Source: Pseudodesulfovibrio sp. 5S69
GTDB lineage: Bacteria; Desulfobacterota; Desulfovibrionia; Desulfovibrionales; Desulfovibrionaceae
Assembly: GCF_037094465.1 (NCBI RefSeq)
Contig: NZ_CP146609.1
Location: 124,001 to 188,000 of the forward strand
Reading direction: 5' to 3'
Length of the DNA: 64,000 nt
The translations under genes and the position numbers were made by a program. The notes below the pieces were generated by a model. The model did not search any database. It saw only the letters and a list, made by a program, of their open reading frames with translations, and had not been told where the DNA came from. This document shows positions 15,713 through 23,902 of this stretch, piece after piece. Within the stretch, counting starts at the first letter, position 1, and each line of letters starts with the position of its first letter.

Positions 15713-16876
15713 CTAGAGTGCGATGAGGGCTTCGGACGGTTCCACGGAGGCCGCCTTCCAGGCCGGGATGAACGCGGACAGGACCGACACGCCCACGATG
15801 AACAGGCCGGTCAGGGCCATGTGCGCGGGGTTGAAGGACAGGGCCGCGTCCTTGGCCATATCGAGCAGGGCCAGAACCTTGAGGCTCAGGGCGTAGCCGC
15901 CCGCGTAGCCCGCCGCCCCGGCCACCAGGCCGATGAGCACGGCCTCGAGGCAGAAGATGGCGAAGACCCCGCCCCGGCTGAAGCCCAGCGAACGCATGAG
16001 TCCGATCTCCTTGATGCGCTCGTTGACCGAGGCCAGCATGGTCACGCCGACCATGCAGCAGGCAATGAACAGGATGACCAGGGAGACAGTCAGGATGAGC
16101 CGCTTGACGAAATCCACCGAGTACATGCGCTGCTTGACGATGGACTGGAGGGCCTGGATGTCCGTGCCCGGCAGGACGGTGCGCAACTGGCCCACGATCT
16201 CGTCGATGGGGCAGCCCGAGCACAGGGCGGCCACCTCCACGAAGCTGACCCGGCCCGGCTTGCCGAAGTGCGCCTGGGCGAAATCCATGCCCGCGAACAG
16301 GACCGAGTCGTCGTCCGAGCCCGTGGGCTTGAGCACTCCGGCCACGCGCACGGGCGTGCCGTTCAGGGTCAGTTCGGAGCCGGGCCTGAGTCCGAGCGAC
16401 GCCGCCGCCTTGGCCCCGGCGAGCACGCCGTTGTCCGTGGCCGGGTAGGCCCCGTCCACGGCCCAGTAGCCCTTGAGGACCTTCTCGCGGTCGAAGCGCA
16501 CGCCGACCACGCCCACGGCGGTATTTCCGGCCTTGGCCATGGCCACCAGCTTGGGCGCGACCACGGCGATGCGCTCCTTGAGCCCGATGTGGGCGACCTT
16601 GTCGGCCACCTCGGCCTCGTTCAGGTCGTGCACGCCAAGCGCCATGTCGCCCAGGGCGAAGCCCCCGTAGCTGACGGTCAGCTTCTCGCTCCTGGGCATG
16701 ATCAGGATGTTCGCGCCGAAGGCCGTGAGCTTCTTTTCCAGGGAGCCGCCCACTGCACGGGACACGTAGTTGAGCGAGACGATGGAGGTCACCCCGAGGG
16801 TGAAGACCAGCAGCAGGAGCAGGGTCTTGACCCATTTCCTGCGGGTGTTCCGCAGGGGAATGGTCAGGATGTTCAT
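15713..16876 (-). CDS. FtsX/MacB-type ABC permease
   Basis: A 387-aa protein with one N-terminal helix (about 17-38), a periplasmic domain of about 220 residues, and three C-terminal helices (about 262-290, 305-335, 350-375): the FtsX/MacB layout. The conserved cytoplasmic loop ERIKEIGLMRSLGFSRGGVF contacts the ATPase. The periplasmic part contains CSGCP, a CxxC that could bind metal or form a disulfide. With the DUF2318 gene and the ATPase it resembles the fetABCDEF part of P19/Fet iron-uptake loci, although P19 and Ftr1-type genes are missing here. Confidence 0.9.
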   Translation of the reverse strand: MNILTIPLRNTRRKWVKTLLLLLVFTLGVTSIVSLNYVSRAVGGSLEKKLTAFGANILIMPRSEKLTVSYGGFALGDMALGVHDLNEAEVADKVAHIGLKERIAVVAPKLVAMAKAGNTAVGVVGVRFDREKVLKGYWAVDGAYPATDNGVLAGAKAAASLGLRPGSELTLNGTPVRVAGVLKPTGSDDDSVLFAGMDFAQAHFGKPGRVSFVEVAALCSGCPIDEIVGQLRTVLPGTDIQALQSIVKQRMYSVDFVKRLILTVSLVILFIACCMVGVTMLASVNERIKEIGLMRSLGFSRGGVFAIFCLEAVLIGLVAGAAGYAGGYALSLKVLALLDMAKDAALSFNPAHMALTGLFIVGVSVLSAFIPAWKAASVEPSEALIAL

Positions 16877-16877
16877 G

Positions 16878-17327
16878 CTAGAAGTACCCCGCCCCGGCAG
16901 CCAGATCGCCGACCTTGATGGTCACGTTCCGCGCGTCGTTTTCGCGGGCCAGGGGCGAGGGATTGCAGCCGCCCTTGACCTCGTTGATGCGCGCGGAGTG
17001 AAAGCGCTGGCCGCAGTTGTTGCAGACCATGAACTCGCCGTCCTGGCTGTAGCCCTTCTTTTCCCCGAAGCAGACGTCGCAGGCGTCGAAGGCCGCCCGG
17101 ATGATCCCGTCGTTGCTCTTCATGACAAAGAACTTCACGGCCTTGCCGCCCGCGTCGTAACTGTAGAAATGCGCGTCCCCGTCGGATACCTCGCTCACCG
17201 GTATGACGACTACCCCGTTCTCGGCCGTGACCGAATCATTCCCCCCGAACCCCCAAAAGGCGTGGGCCGACCCCGCCAGGACCAGCACGAACACCGCCGC
17301 GACAACCATGGATTGAATCCCTTTCAT
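16878..17327 (-). CDS. DUF2318 periplasmic cysteine-rich protein
   Basis: A 149-aa protein with a signal peptide (hydrophobic 8-20, ending SAHAF) and the DUF2318 core: HFYSYDAGGKAVKFFVMKS, FDACDVCFGEKKGY, MVCNNCGQRFHSARINEVKGGCNPSPL. The two CxxC pairs and the following Cys suggest metal, perhaps haem or copper/iron, binding. In Campylobacter and others this domain belongs to the Fet iron-uptake locus. The ATG at 17325-17327 has GGGAGG upstream. First gene of the operon; the stop is separated from the permease ATG by a single base. Confidence 0.85.
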   Translation of the reverse strand: MKGIQSMVVAAVFVLVLAGSAHAFWGFGGNDSVTAENGVVVIPVSEVSDGDAHFYSYDAGGKAVKFFVMKSNDGIIRAAFDACDVCFGEKKGYSQDGEFMVCNNCGQRFHSARINEVKGGCNPSPLARENDARNVTIKVGDLAAGAGYF

Positions 17328-17502
17328 GGTTTCCTCCCGAAAATAATTCCAGACTTCTGTGGTATGAAAATAGTGCGGGCCTCTCCCGCAAGCAATGGAC
17401 AAAGCCCGTACACATGCAATCCGCGCACCACCCGCGAACGCGAATCTTCCCCGCCGCTTACCGGTTCAGCCTCGGCGAAACACGGTGCACGGCCATACGC
17501 AC

Positions 17503-17521
17503 TTGCACAAAACATGTGCAA
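17503..17521. promoter_or_regulatory. Perfect palindrome TTGCACA-N5-TGTGCAA
   Basis: A perfect 7-bp inverted repeat with AAACA between, about 175 bp upstream of the DUF2318 start on the minus strand. It could be an operator for that operon, or part of the repeat-rich gap. The rest of 17328-17592 shows no gene; a CACCCGC/GCGGGTG hairpin precedes the large repeat. Confidence 0.3.
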
Positions 17522-17592
17522 CAAACCGCACATGTCAACCAAAAACACCCGCGCCGGCGGGTGTCCCAACAGTCACTGCAAAGCGCCCCACT

Positions 17593-17813
17593 GGAGCGAT
17601 CCGGGTGGCAACGCCACCCGACAGGGGCTCTCCCCGCACAGCAACTGTGCAAGCGCCCTCTTTTCTCAAACAGCACTCCCGCGCTCGCACAAGGCTTGGG
17701 AGAGTGGGTCAGCCGTGCATTTTCTTCCGGCGGGCTTTCACCGCAGTGCAGCCTTCTGCATGAGGATGAAAGCCCACCGGAAAAAATGTGCGGATGGCCC
17801 GCTATCGCAAGCC
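17593..17813 (+). repeat. Covarying hairpin element, copy B (full)
   Basis: Module 1 (17593-17640) starts GGAGCGATC and holds an 8-bp hairpin CGGGTGGC / GCCACCCG, then ACAGGGGCTC. A linker with a GCACAG/CTGTGC hairpin leads to module 2 (17693-17813, 121 bp): GGCTTGGGAGAGTGG, stem TTCCGGCGGGCTTTCA against TGAAAGCCCACCGGAA (one mismatch), inner hairpin TGCAG-CCTT-CTGCA, and CCGCTATCGCAAGCC. The element ends 14 nt from the stop codon of the convergent FmdE-like gene. Confidence 0.85.
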
Positions 17814-17827
17814 GCCTCCCGCGTCCC

Positions 17828-19453
17828 CTACTTTCCGAACGGGCATTTGGGGAAGGAGCAGGTCTTGCAGTTCATGCAGAACCCGCCCTCGCCCAGACGG
17901 GCGAGGTCCTTGCGGCGCAGTTCCTGTCCGGCCAGGATGCGCGGCAGGACCACGTCGAAGGCCGTGGTCTTGTAGAACAGGGCGCAGGCCGGGACGCCGA
18001 TGATGGCGGCGCTGCCGAGCTTGCCCACAAGGGTCATGGTGCCGGGGAGCATGGGCACCCCGTAGAGATCGCCGTGCAGTCCGGCGTCCACCAGCGCGGC
18101 GCGGGTGACGTCGTCCGGGTCCACGGACATGCCCGCCGTGGTGACGATCAATTCGCAGCCGCTGTCGAGCATGGCCTTGGCCGCCTTGGTGATGGCCTCG
18201 CGTTCGTCGGGCACGATGTCGGTCATGTGCACGGTGCAGCCGAGCTTGATGACCTTGGACGAGATGATCGGGATGAACTTGTCTTCGATGAGCCCCTGGA
18301 AGACCTCGGTGCCGGTGACCAGGATGCCCACCTTGGCGGGCTTGAGCGGCAGCACGGACAGGACCGGGCCTTCGCCCAGCGCAGTCAGGGCACGGCTGAA
18401 CCGGTCGCGGGAGATGTACAGGGGGATGGCCCGCGCCCCGGCCACGCCCTTGCCCTCGGGCATGAGCGAACCGTCGTGGCGGGTGGCCAGCATGACGTCC
18501 GGGGAGAGGTTGAACCGCGAGAGCGCGTCCAGGTCGATGGACAGCATGCCCGGATATTCGGCGAAGAAGTTGATCTTGCCCTCTTCCGGGTCGGGATCGT
18601 AGGTGATGCCCGGCCCGGCGATGCGCCCGGCGAAGGCCTTGACCGCGGCGTTCTCGTGGACCCACTCGTCACCGGGCACGGCCTCGCCGTCGTAGACGTT
18701 GAACTTGCCGATGCGCTGCAACCGGCAGACGTCGCCGATGCCGAGCACGTCGCCCGCCTTGGTGATCGGGCCCTTGGACTCGCCGGGCTCGATGCCGGTC
18801 ATGTCGTGGACCACCTGTTTGCCCACGGCCTGTTCCACGGGCACGACCTTAAGGTCCGGCGCGTCGTCGGTACACAGCGCGCCCTCCATGGACTCGTACG
18901 GGTCCTCGCCCTGGCAGCCGCGGCAGATGGAGCCGTCCGAGCCGGGGTACGCCTCGCCGCAGACCGGGCAGACATCGATGGAGGTCATGTGGCCGTGGCC
19001 GAGGTACTTCCTGGATACGGTCACGGGCCGGATGGAGCAGATGGTGTCCCCGGCCTCCTCGATCTCCTTGAAGAGCTGGTCCGTATCCTGCTCGGCCTTG
19101 GGCTTTTCCTTCATGAACCAGGCGCGGATCTCGGGCCACTTGGAGAGCTTCTCCTGGTCGACGGCCACGCGGAAACCTTCGCCGGTGAACTTGTCGTACA
19201 GGGACACGGCGTAGCGCCCCAGCAGCTTGACCTTCATCCAGTTGTTGCCCGTGGAGCACAGGGTCAGGAGCTGGACCGCATCGGGCAGACACTTGCCGGA
19301 CTCGACCAGGGCCTCGAACAAGGTGCCCTCGGGCAGCCGGGCCTTGGCCGCCTCCACCATGTACCCGCCTATGAGCAGACCCGGCGCGGGATAGCCGTGA
19401 AATTCCTTGGCCTTCTGTTTGAATTCCTCAAACGTATACTGTCCGATGTTCAT
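17828..19453 (-). CDS. FmdE domain fused to a molybdopterin-binding (MoCF) domain
   Basis: A 541-aa protein. Residues about 8-160 match FmdE (formylmethanofuran dehydrogenase subunit E-like): FHGYPAPGLLIGGYMV and LLTLCSTGNNWMK, followed by a zinc-ribbon pair CPVCGEAY / CRGCQG (about 185-205). From about 325 comes a MoeA/MogA-like MoCF domain with LVTGTEVFQG, TDIVPDEREAITKA and IVTTAGMSVDPDD. A C-terminal CMNCKTCSFPKCPFGK could hold an Fe-S cluster or zinc. Such fusions occur in sulfate reducers and are thought to act in molybdenum- or tungsten-cofactor handling. GAGG precedes the ATG at 19451. The exact reaction is unknown. Confidence 0.8.
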   Translation of the reverse strand: MNIGQYTFEEFKQKAKEFHGYPAPGLLIGGYMVEAAKARLPEGTLFEALVESGKCLPDAVQLLTLCSTGNNWMKVKLLGRYAVSLYDKFTGEGFRVAVDQEKLSKWPEIRAWFMKEKPKAEQDTDQLFKEIEEAGDTICSIRPVTVSRKYLGHGHMTSIDVCPVCGEAYPGSDGSICRGCQGEDPYESMEGALCTDDAPDLKVVPVEQAVGKQVVHDMTGIEPGESKGPITKAGDVLGIGDVCRLQRIGKFNVYDGEAVPGDEWVHENAAVKAFAGRIAGPGITYDPDPEEGKINFFAEYPGMLSIDLDALSRFNLSPDVMLATRHDGSLMPEGKGVAGARAIPLYISRDRFSRALTALGEGPVLSVLPLKPAKVGILVTGTEVFQGLIEDKFIPIISSKVIKLGCTVHMTDIVPDEREAITKAAKAMLDSGCELIVTTAGMSVDPDDVTRAALVDAGLHGDLYGVPMLPGTMTLVGKLGSAAIIGVPACALFYKTTAFDVVLPRILAGQELRRKDLARLGEGGFCMNCKTCSFPKCPFGK

Positions 19454-19701
19454 GATTGCCTCGCAGTTCTATAGAATACCCGGCGTTGCCGCCGCCGTGT
19501 TTCCGCACATTGCCGCTGAAAAAGGGAAACGCACTATGCCACGCGGGTGGCATTGGTGCAACAGGGGTCCACCTTGCGCGTTTCCGCACAACATTTGAAC
19601 GGACATGGGAGACGTCGAGCCCGCACCGGGACGGCAATTCTTGATCGCCGAACGCCGGGCGGCAGGGGCTAAAAAAGCGAGGCGGACCGGCCCCGCGGCA
19701 C
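19454..19701. other. Gap between the dsr operon terminator and the FmdE-like gene
   Basis: About 250 bp with no gene I can support. It must contain the FmdE-like gene promoter on the minus strand, but I do not see a convincing box pair. Confidence 0.5.
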
Positions 19702-19734
19702 AAAAAAGGGGCCGCCCCGTTTCCGGGGCGGCCC
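19702..19734 (-). terminator. Terminator of the dsr operon
   Basis: On the minus strand a GC-rich stem of at least 11 bp (CGGGGCGGCCC and complement, plus-strand 19709-19719 and 19724-19734) is followed by T6. It lies 57 nt after the dsrP stop. Confidence 0.9.
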
Positions 19735-19791
19735 TGTTTCAGCCTTGATGCCTAGCGAGGTGACGTTACGTGGCCAGGCTGTGTGCCGGTT

Positions 19792-21018
19792 TTAGGCCTC
19801 GGCAGCGGCTTCTTCGCCGGTGCAGGTGCAGCCGTCCTCGGAGGAACAGCCGCAGGCCAACCTCTGGGAGTGGCCCACTTCCTCTTTGACTTCCGTGGCT
19901 ATCTTGAACAGCACGGTCACGATCAGAGCGCCGATGGAGTAGATCATCATCGAGACCAGCAGTTCCTTGCCGGTCGGCCAGTACGGCGTGATGGTGTCGA
20001 ACGGCGTGGGGTTGAAGCCGCCGATCAGGAGACCGAGGCCCTTGTCCAGCCAGGTGGCGATGATCAGCAAGACCAGGGTCCAGGGCAGCAGTTTGAGGTT
20101 GTTGCGGAACCGCGGGGTCACCAGCAGAGTGATGGAGATCGCCGCGAACACGATGAACGTCCACATCAGGGTCACCAGGCCCGTACTCGCGTGCGCGAAG
20201 AGGTACAGGAGCGGATGCATGTGGCCGGGGATGTTGGAGTAGAAGGCCGTGAACACTTCCAGCAGGAAGAAGAACATGTTGATGCACATGGCGTACATGA
20301 CGATCTTGACCAGCGTGGAAAGGGCGTTCTTGGGCATCTTGAAGGTCGTGACCTTCTCGGTGACCAGCAGCACCAGGATCAGGATGGCCGGTCCGGCGCA
20401 GAACGCGGAGGCCAGGAAGCGGGCGGCCAGGATGGCGGTCAGCCAGTAGTGGCGGCCGGGCAGGCCCTGGTACAGGAACGCCGTCACGGTGTGGATGGAG
20501 AAGGCCCAGATGATGGACGTGTAGATGAACGGCTTCACCCACTTGGGATGCGGCAGATGCTGGCGGTCGGCCTGCAGGCAGGTCCAGCCGCAGAGCAGGT
20601 TCAGGAACAGGTAGCCGTTGATGACGATCATGTCCCAGAACAGGATGGAGTTCGGGGTCGGGTGGAAGATCATGTTCATCATGCGCTGCGGCTGCCCGAT
20701 GTCGACGATGACGAAGAGCAGGCACATTACGCAGGCCGCGATGGCCATGAACTCGCCGAAGATGACCATGTGCTTGTTGGTCTTGTAGGAGTGGAAGTAG
20801 TTGGGCAGCACGATCATGACGCCCGAAGCGGCCAGGCCGACCAGGTAGGTCAGCTGGGAGATGTAGAATCCCCAGGACACGTCGCGGCCCATGCCGGTGG
20901 TCTTCAGGCCGACCATGAGCTGGTTGACGTAGGCCGCGAAGCCTATGGCAATGAGAACCAGGAGGAACGCAATCCAGCCGTAGTATCTCTTGGAGCCTTT
21001 CAGAGCTAATTCAAGCAT
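19792..21018 (-). CDS. dsrP: DsrP, NrfD-type membrane subunit of the DsrMKJOP complex
   Basis: A 408-aa integral membrane protein of the NrfD/PsrC family with about ten transmembrane helices (first near residues 15-33). In the Dsr transmembrane complex it pairs with DsrO and is thought to exchange electrons with menaquinol, linking the quinone pool to sulfite reduction via DsrC trisulfide. The C-terminal tail is Cys-rich (ACGCSSEDGCTCTGEE). It is the last gene of the operon, 11 nt after the dsrO stop. Confidence 0.96.
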   Translation of the reverse strand: MLELALKGSKRYYGWIAFLLVLIAIGFAAYVNQLMVGLKTTGMGRDVSWGFYISQLTYLVGLAASGVMIVLPNYFHSYKTNKHMVIFGEFMAIAACVMCLLFVIVDIGQPQRMMNMIFHPTPNSILFWDMIVINGYLFLNLLCGWTCLQADRQHLPHPKWVKPFIYTSIIWAFSIHTVTAFLYQGLPGRHYWLTAILAARFLASAFCAGPAILILVLLVTEKVTTFKMPKNALSTLVKIVMYAMCINMFFFLLEVFTAFYSNIPGHMHPLLYLFAHASTGLVTLMWTFIVFAAISITLLVTPRFRNNLKLLPWTLVLLIIATWLDKGLGLLIGGFNPTPFDTITPYWPTGKELLVSMMIYSIGALIVTVLFKIATEVKEEVGHSQRLACGCSSEDGCTCTGEEAAAEA

Positions 21019-21029
21019 TCCGATTCCTC

Positions 21030-21800
21030 CTAAATGATGTAGTAAACACTGGGCTCAGTGCCTGCCGAGGGTTTACGACGAATGGTGAACTTCTCGCGAA
21101 GCACCTTGCGGACTTCGGAATCCGGGTCCATCAGGTCGCCGAAGTGCATGGCCCCTTCGGAGGCCTCCACGCAGACAGGCAGCTTGCCCACGGCCAGGCG
21201 CTCGACGCAGAAGTTGCACTTCTCGACGACGCCGCGCATGCGGGTGGGGAACTCGGGGTTGAGGTTGCCCAGGTCCAGGCCCAGCCGGGGGTCGCCCCAG
21301 TTGAACGAACGGGAGCCGTAGGGACAACCGGCCATGCAGTAGCGGCAGCCGATGCAGCGGTGATAGTCCATGGCCACGATGCCGTCCGGGCGCTGGAAGG
21401 TCGCCTTGGTCGGGCAGACGCGCACACACGGGGGGTTCTGGCAGTGGTTGCACAGCAGCGGGAAGACGCGCTCGTGGACCTCTTCGGCCATGTGCGGGTT
21501 TTCCTGCTCCGGGAAGGTGTGCGGATAGGTGTCGTGCCACAGCCACTTCACTTCCTGCTTGCCCTCGATGTGGGGCACGTTGTGGTCGTGGTGGCAGGCG
21601 GCGGCCAGCTTGTTGATGGCTTCGGCCGTGTTCAGCTTGGTGGTGTCGATGACCATGGCCCAATGCTTGGCGTGGATGGCCGTGGCATTGACCTTGACCG
21701 GCTCGTGCCCCTCCGCGGCCAGCCCCTTCCTGGGGGCCAGGGCCAGTCCGGCGGCGGCGATGCCGGCAAGCTTGATGAAGGTTCTTCTGCTGTTCTTCAT
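21030..21800 (-). CDS. dsrO: DsrO, periplasmic Fe-S subunit of the DsrMKJOP complex
   Basis: A 256-aa ferredoxin-like protein exported by the Tat pathway: SRRTFIKLAG at residues 4-13 is a twin-arginine signal. Clusters of Cys for [4Fe-4S] centres are visible at CNHCQNPPCVRVCP, CIGCRYCMAGCPYG and CNFCVERLAVGKLPVC. It passes electrons between DsrP and the haem subunit DsrJ. The ATG at 21798-21800 overlaps the last base of the dsrJ stop (TAATG), so translation is coupled. Confidence 0.96.
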   Translation of the reverse strand: MKNSRRTFIKLAGIAAAGLALAPRKGLAAEGHEPVKVNATAIHAKHWAMVIDTTKLNTAEAINKLAAACHHDHNVPHIEGKQEVKWLWHDTYPHTFPEQENPHMAEEVHERVFPLLCNHCQNPPCVRVCPTKATFQRPDGIVAMDYHRCIGCRYCMAGCPYGSRSFNWGDPRLGLDLGNLNPEFPTRMRGVVEKCNFCVERLAVGKLPVCVEASEGAMHFGDLMDPDSEVRKVLREKFTIRRKPSAGTEPSVYYII

Positions 21801-22186
21801 TATTTCAAACCCTCCGGCTGAATGTGGCAATCCCAGCAATAGGGAGAGACACCCGCGTCGTTGTGACACTTGTCGCAGAAGTCGGCCTTGCTGGTGTGGC
21901 ACTTCAGGCAGGTATTCTGCAGGGAGATGGTGAACTCTTTGCCCTTGTGGTTGATGTAGGTCCTTTTGCCGTCACGCAGGGCCCAGTCGCGCCACTCGTT
22001 CAGAAGCTGCATGTGGTTGGTGCGCATGTACTCGGTGGATTCGATGCACTCCTTCTCGTTCTTGGGCAGCTTGAGCTCGGGCTCCTTGTACTGCTTGGTC
22101 ATGGTGCCGAGCGCAAAGGGTGCGGTCAGCATCGCGAAGAAGATGACCAGCCCGGCGACGATCGCAAATCCGTTGTACATTTTCAT
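21800..22186 (-). CDS. dsrJ: DsrJ, triheme cytochrome c of the DsrMKJOP complex
   Basis: A 128-aa protein with an uncleaved N-terminal anchor (about 5-25) and three CxxCH haem-binding motifs: CLKCH, CDKCH and CWDCH, all in the last 40 residues. DsrJ is the periplasmic cytochrome of the complex and has one haem with unusual His/Cys ligation in studied homologues. Its ATG directly follows the dsrK stop. Confidence 0.96.
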   Translation of the reverse strand: MKMYNGFAIVAGLVIFFAMLTAPFALGTMTKQYKEPELKLPKNEKECIESTEYMRTNHMQLLNEWRDWALRDGKRTYINHKGKEFTISLQNTCLKCHTSKADFCDKCHNDAGVSPYCWDCHIQPEGLK

Positions 22187-23857
22187 TTATGCATCCTCCT
22201 TGGTCGGGGGCGTCCAGTCGTCGTCTTCGTCCTCGAAACCGGGGAGGGGTTCCTGGCGCATGTCCATGGTGCGGACCTCGCCCTCTTCGAGGACCAAGGC
22301 GTTGGCGACCAGCTCGTGGGTGCCGGAGATGGTCACGCCGGGTGCCCAGTAATCGGCCAGCGGGATCAGGGTCGCGCGGTCGATGGCGCAGATGCAGGCC
22401 ATCAGGTTCACGCCGTGCTGTTCCTGCACGTAGCGCAGGGCGTTGCCGCGGGGCAGGCCGCCGCGCAGGCGGATTTCCATGATCTCGTCGGTGTTCAGGC
22501 CGGAGCCGCCCGCACAGCAGAAGGTCTGCTCGCGGATGGTCGCCGGGGGCATCTCGAAGAAGTTGTTGCACACGTGCTTGAGCACGTAGCGCGGTTCTTC
22601 CAGCAGGCCCATGCCGCGCGCCGGGTTGCAGGAGTCATGGAAGGTGACCCGCAGATGGTCGTTGCGGCTGGGGTCCAGCTTCAGCTTGTTGTGCTTGATG
22701 AGGTCGGCGGTGAACTCCGTGATGTGGAGCATCTTGGTCGCCGCGGCGGTGTCGAACACGGTGCCGGTGACGGGCGATTTCGGGGTGGTCATGCCGGACC
22801 ACTGGGTGTCGCCGGTCATGGTGTCCATGTACTGGTGCACGACGCGCCACATGTGCCCGCACTCGCCGCCCAGAATCCACTTGCAGCCCAGGCGCTCGGC
22901 CTCGGCGTACATCTTGGCGTTGAGCTTCTTCATGACCTCGTTGTTGGTGAACGAGCCGAAGTTGCCGCCCTCGGATGCATAGGTCGACATGGTGTAGTCC
23001 AGGTCGAGGTAATCGAACAGGAGCAGGTAGCCCATGAAGGTGTAGATGCCGGGGTCGGCAAAGACGTCGCCGGACGGGGTGATGAACAGGATCTCGTGAC
23101 CCTTCTCGTTCAGCGGGGCCTTGACCCGGCGGCCGGTGACCTCTTCGATGTCGTCGACCATGAAGTCGACGATGTCCTTGAAGGCGTGCGGCTGGATGCC
23201 GAGGTGGTTGCCGGTGATGTTGCAGTTGGAGACCGGCTCCATGATCCAGTTGGTGTTCAGGCCGACCAGGTGCATGAGCTCCCTGGCCATCATGGTCATC
23301 TCCGCGGTGTCGATGCCGTAGGGGCAGAACAGGGAACAGCGGCGGCACTGGGTGCACTGGTAGAAGTAGATGAACCACTCTTTCAGGACATCCTCTTCCA
23401 TGACCCGGGAACCGGTGAACTTGGACAGGATCTTGCCGGCCACGGTGAACTCGCCGCGGTAGACCGAGCGCATCAGCTCGGCGCGGAGCACGGGCATGTT
23501 CTTGGGATCGCCGGAGCCGATGAAGTAGTGGCACTTGTCGGCGCAGGCGCCGCAGCGCACGCAGATGTCCATGAACAACTGCAGGGAGCGGAACTTCTTG
23601 AGCCGCTCGCGGAAGCCGTTGACCACGGTCTCCTTCCAGTTGGCGGGCAGCTTCCAGTCCGCGTCGGAGGGCAGCCACTTACGGGGCTCGCCCCACAGGC
23701 CGGGCAGCTTCTTGTCCATGTACTCGATCTTCTCGGGCTTGGCGGGGTAGCACCAGTGGCCCGGAGAGAAGTCCACCGGGGTTTCCATCCAGCCGGTGAG
23801 CGGCGGATTGTAATCTATGCTCTTGAAGAGCTCGTCTGCTTTGGGAATGTCGGACAT
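22187..23857 (-). CDS. dsrK: DsrK, cytoplasmic HdrD-like Fe-S subunit
   Basis: A 556-aa protein related to heterodisulfide reductase HdrD. Two [4Fe-4S] motifs are CVRCGACADKC (about 97) and CTQCRRCSLFCPYGID (about 165). Two CCG-type domains follow; the catalytic-cluster motif is visible as HDSCNPARGMG and CCAGGSG. DsrK is the subunit that reduces the DsrC trisulfide formed by dissimilatory sulfite reductase. It lies between dsrM and dsrJ; dsrAB and dsrC are not in the window. Confidence 0.96.
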   Translation of the reverse strand: MSDIPKADELFKSIDYNPPLTGWMETPVDFSPGHWCYPAKPEKIEYMDKKLPGLWGEPRKWLPSDADWKLPANWKETVVNGFRERLKKFRSLQLFMDICVRCGACADKCHYFIGSGDPKNMPVLRAELMRSVYRGEFTVAGKILSKFTGSRVMEEDVLKEWFIYFYQCTQCRRCSLFCPYGIDTAEMTMMARELMHLVGLNTNWIMEPVSNCNITGNHLGIQPHAFKDIVDFMVDDIEEVTGRRVKAPLNEKGHEILFITPSGDVFADPGIYTFMGYLLLFDYLDLDYTMSTYASEGGNFGSFTNNEVMKKLNAKMYAEAERLGCKWILGGECGHMWRVVHQYMDTMTGDTQWSGMTTPKSPVTGTVFDTAAATKMLHITEFTADLIKHNKLKLDPSRNDHLRVTFHDSCNPARGMGLLEEPRYVLKHVCNNFFEMPPATIREQTFCCAGGSGLNTDEIMEIRLRGGLPRGNALRYVQEQHGVNLMACICAIDRATLIPLADYWAPGVTISGTHELVANALVLEEGEVRTMDMRQEPLPGFEDEDDDWTPPTKEDA

Positions 23858-23902
23858 ATTCTTATCTCCTCGGATAAAGAAAGTATCACCAGGTGGTGAA
23901 CC

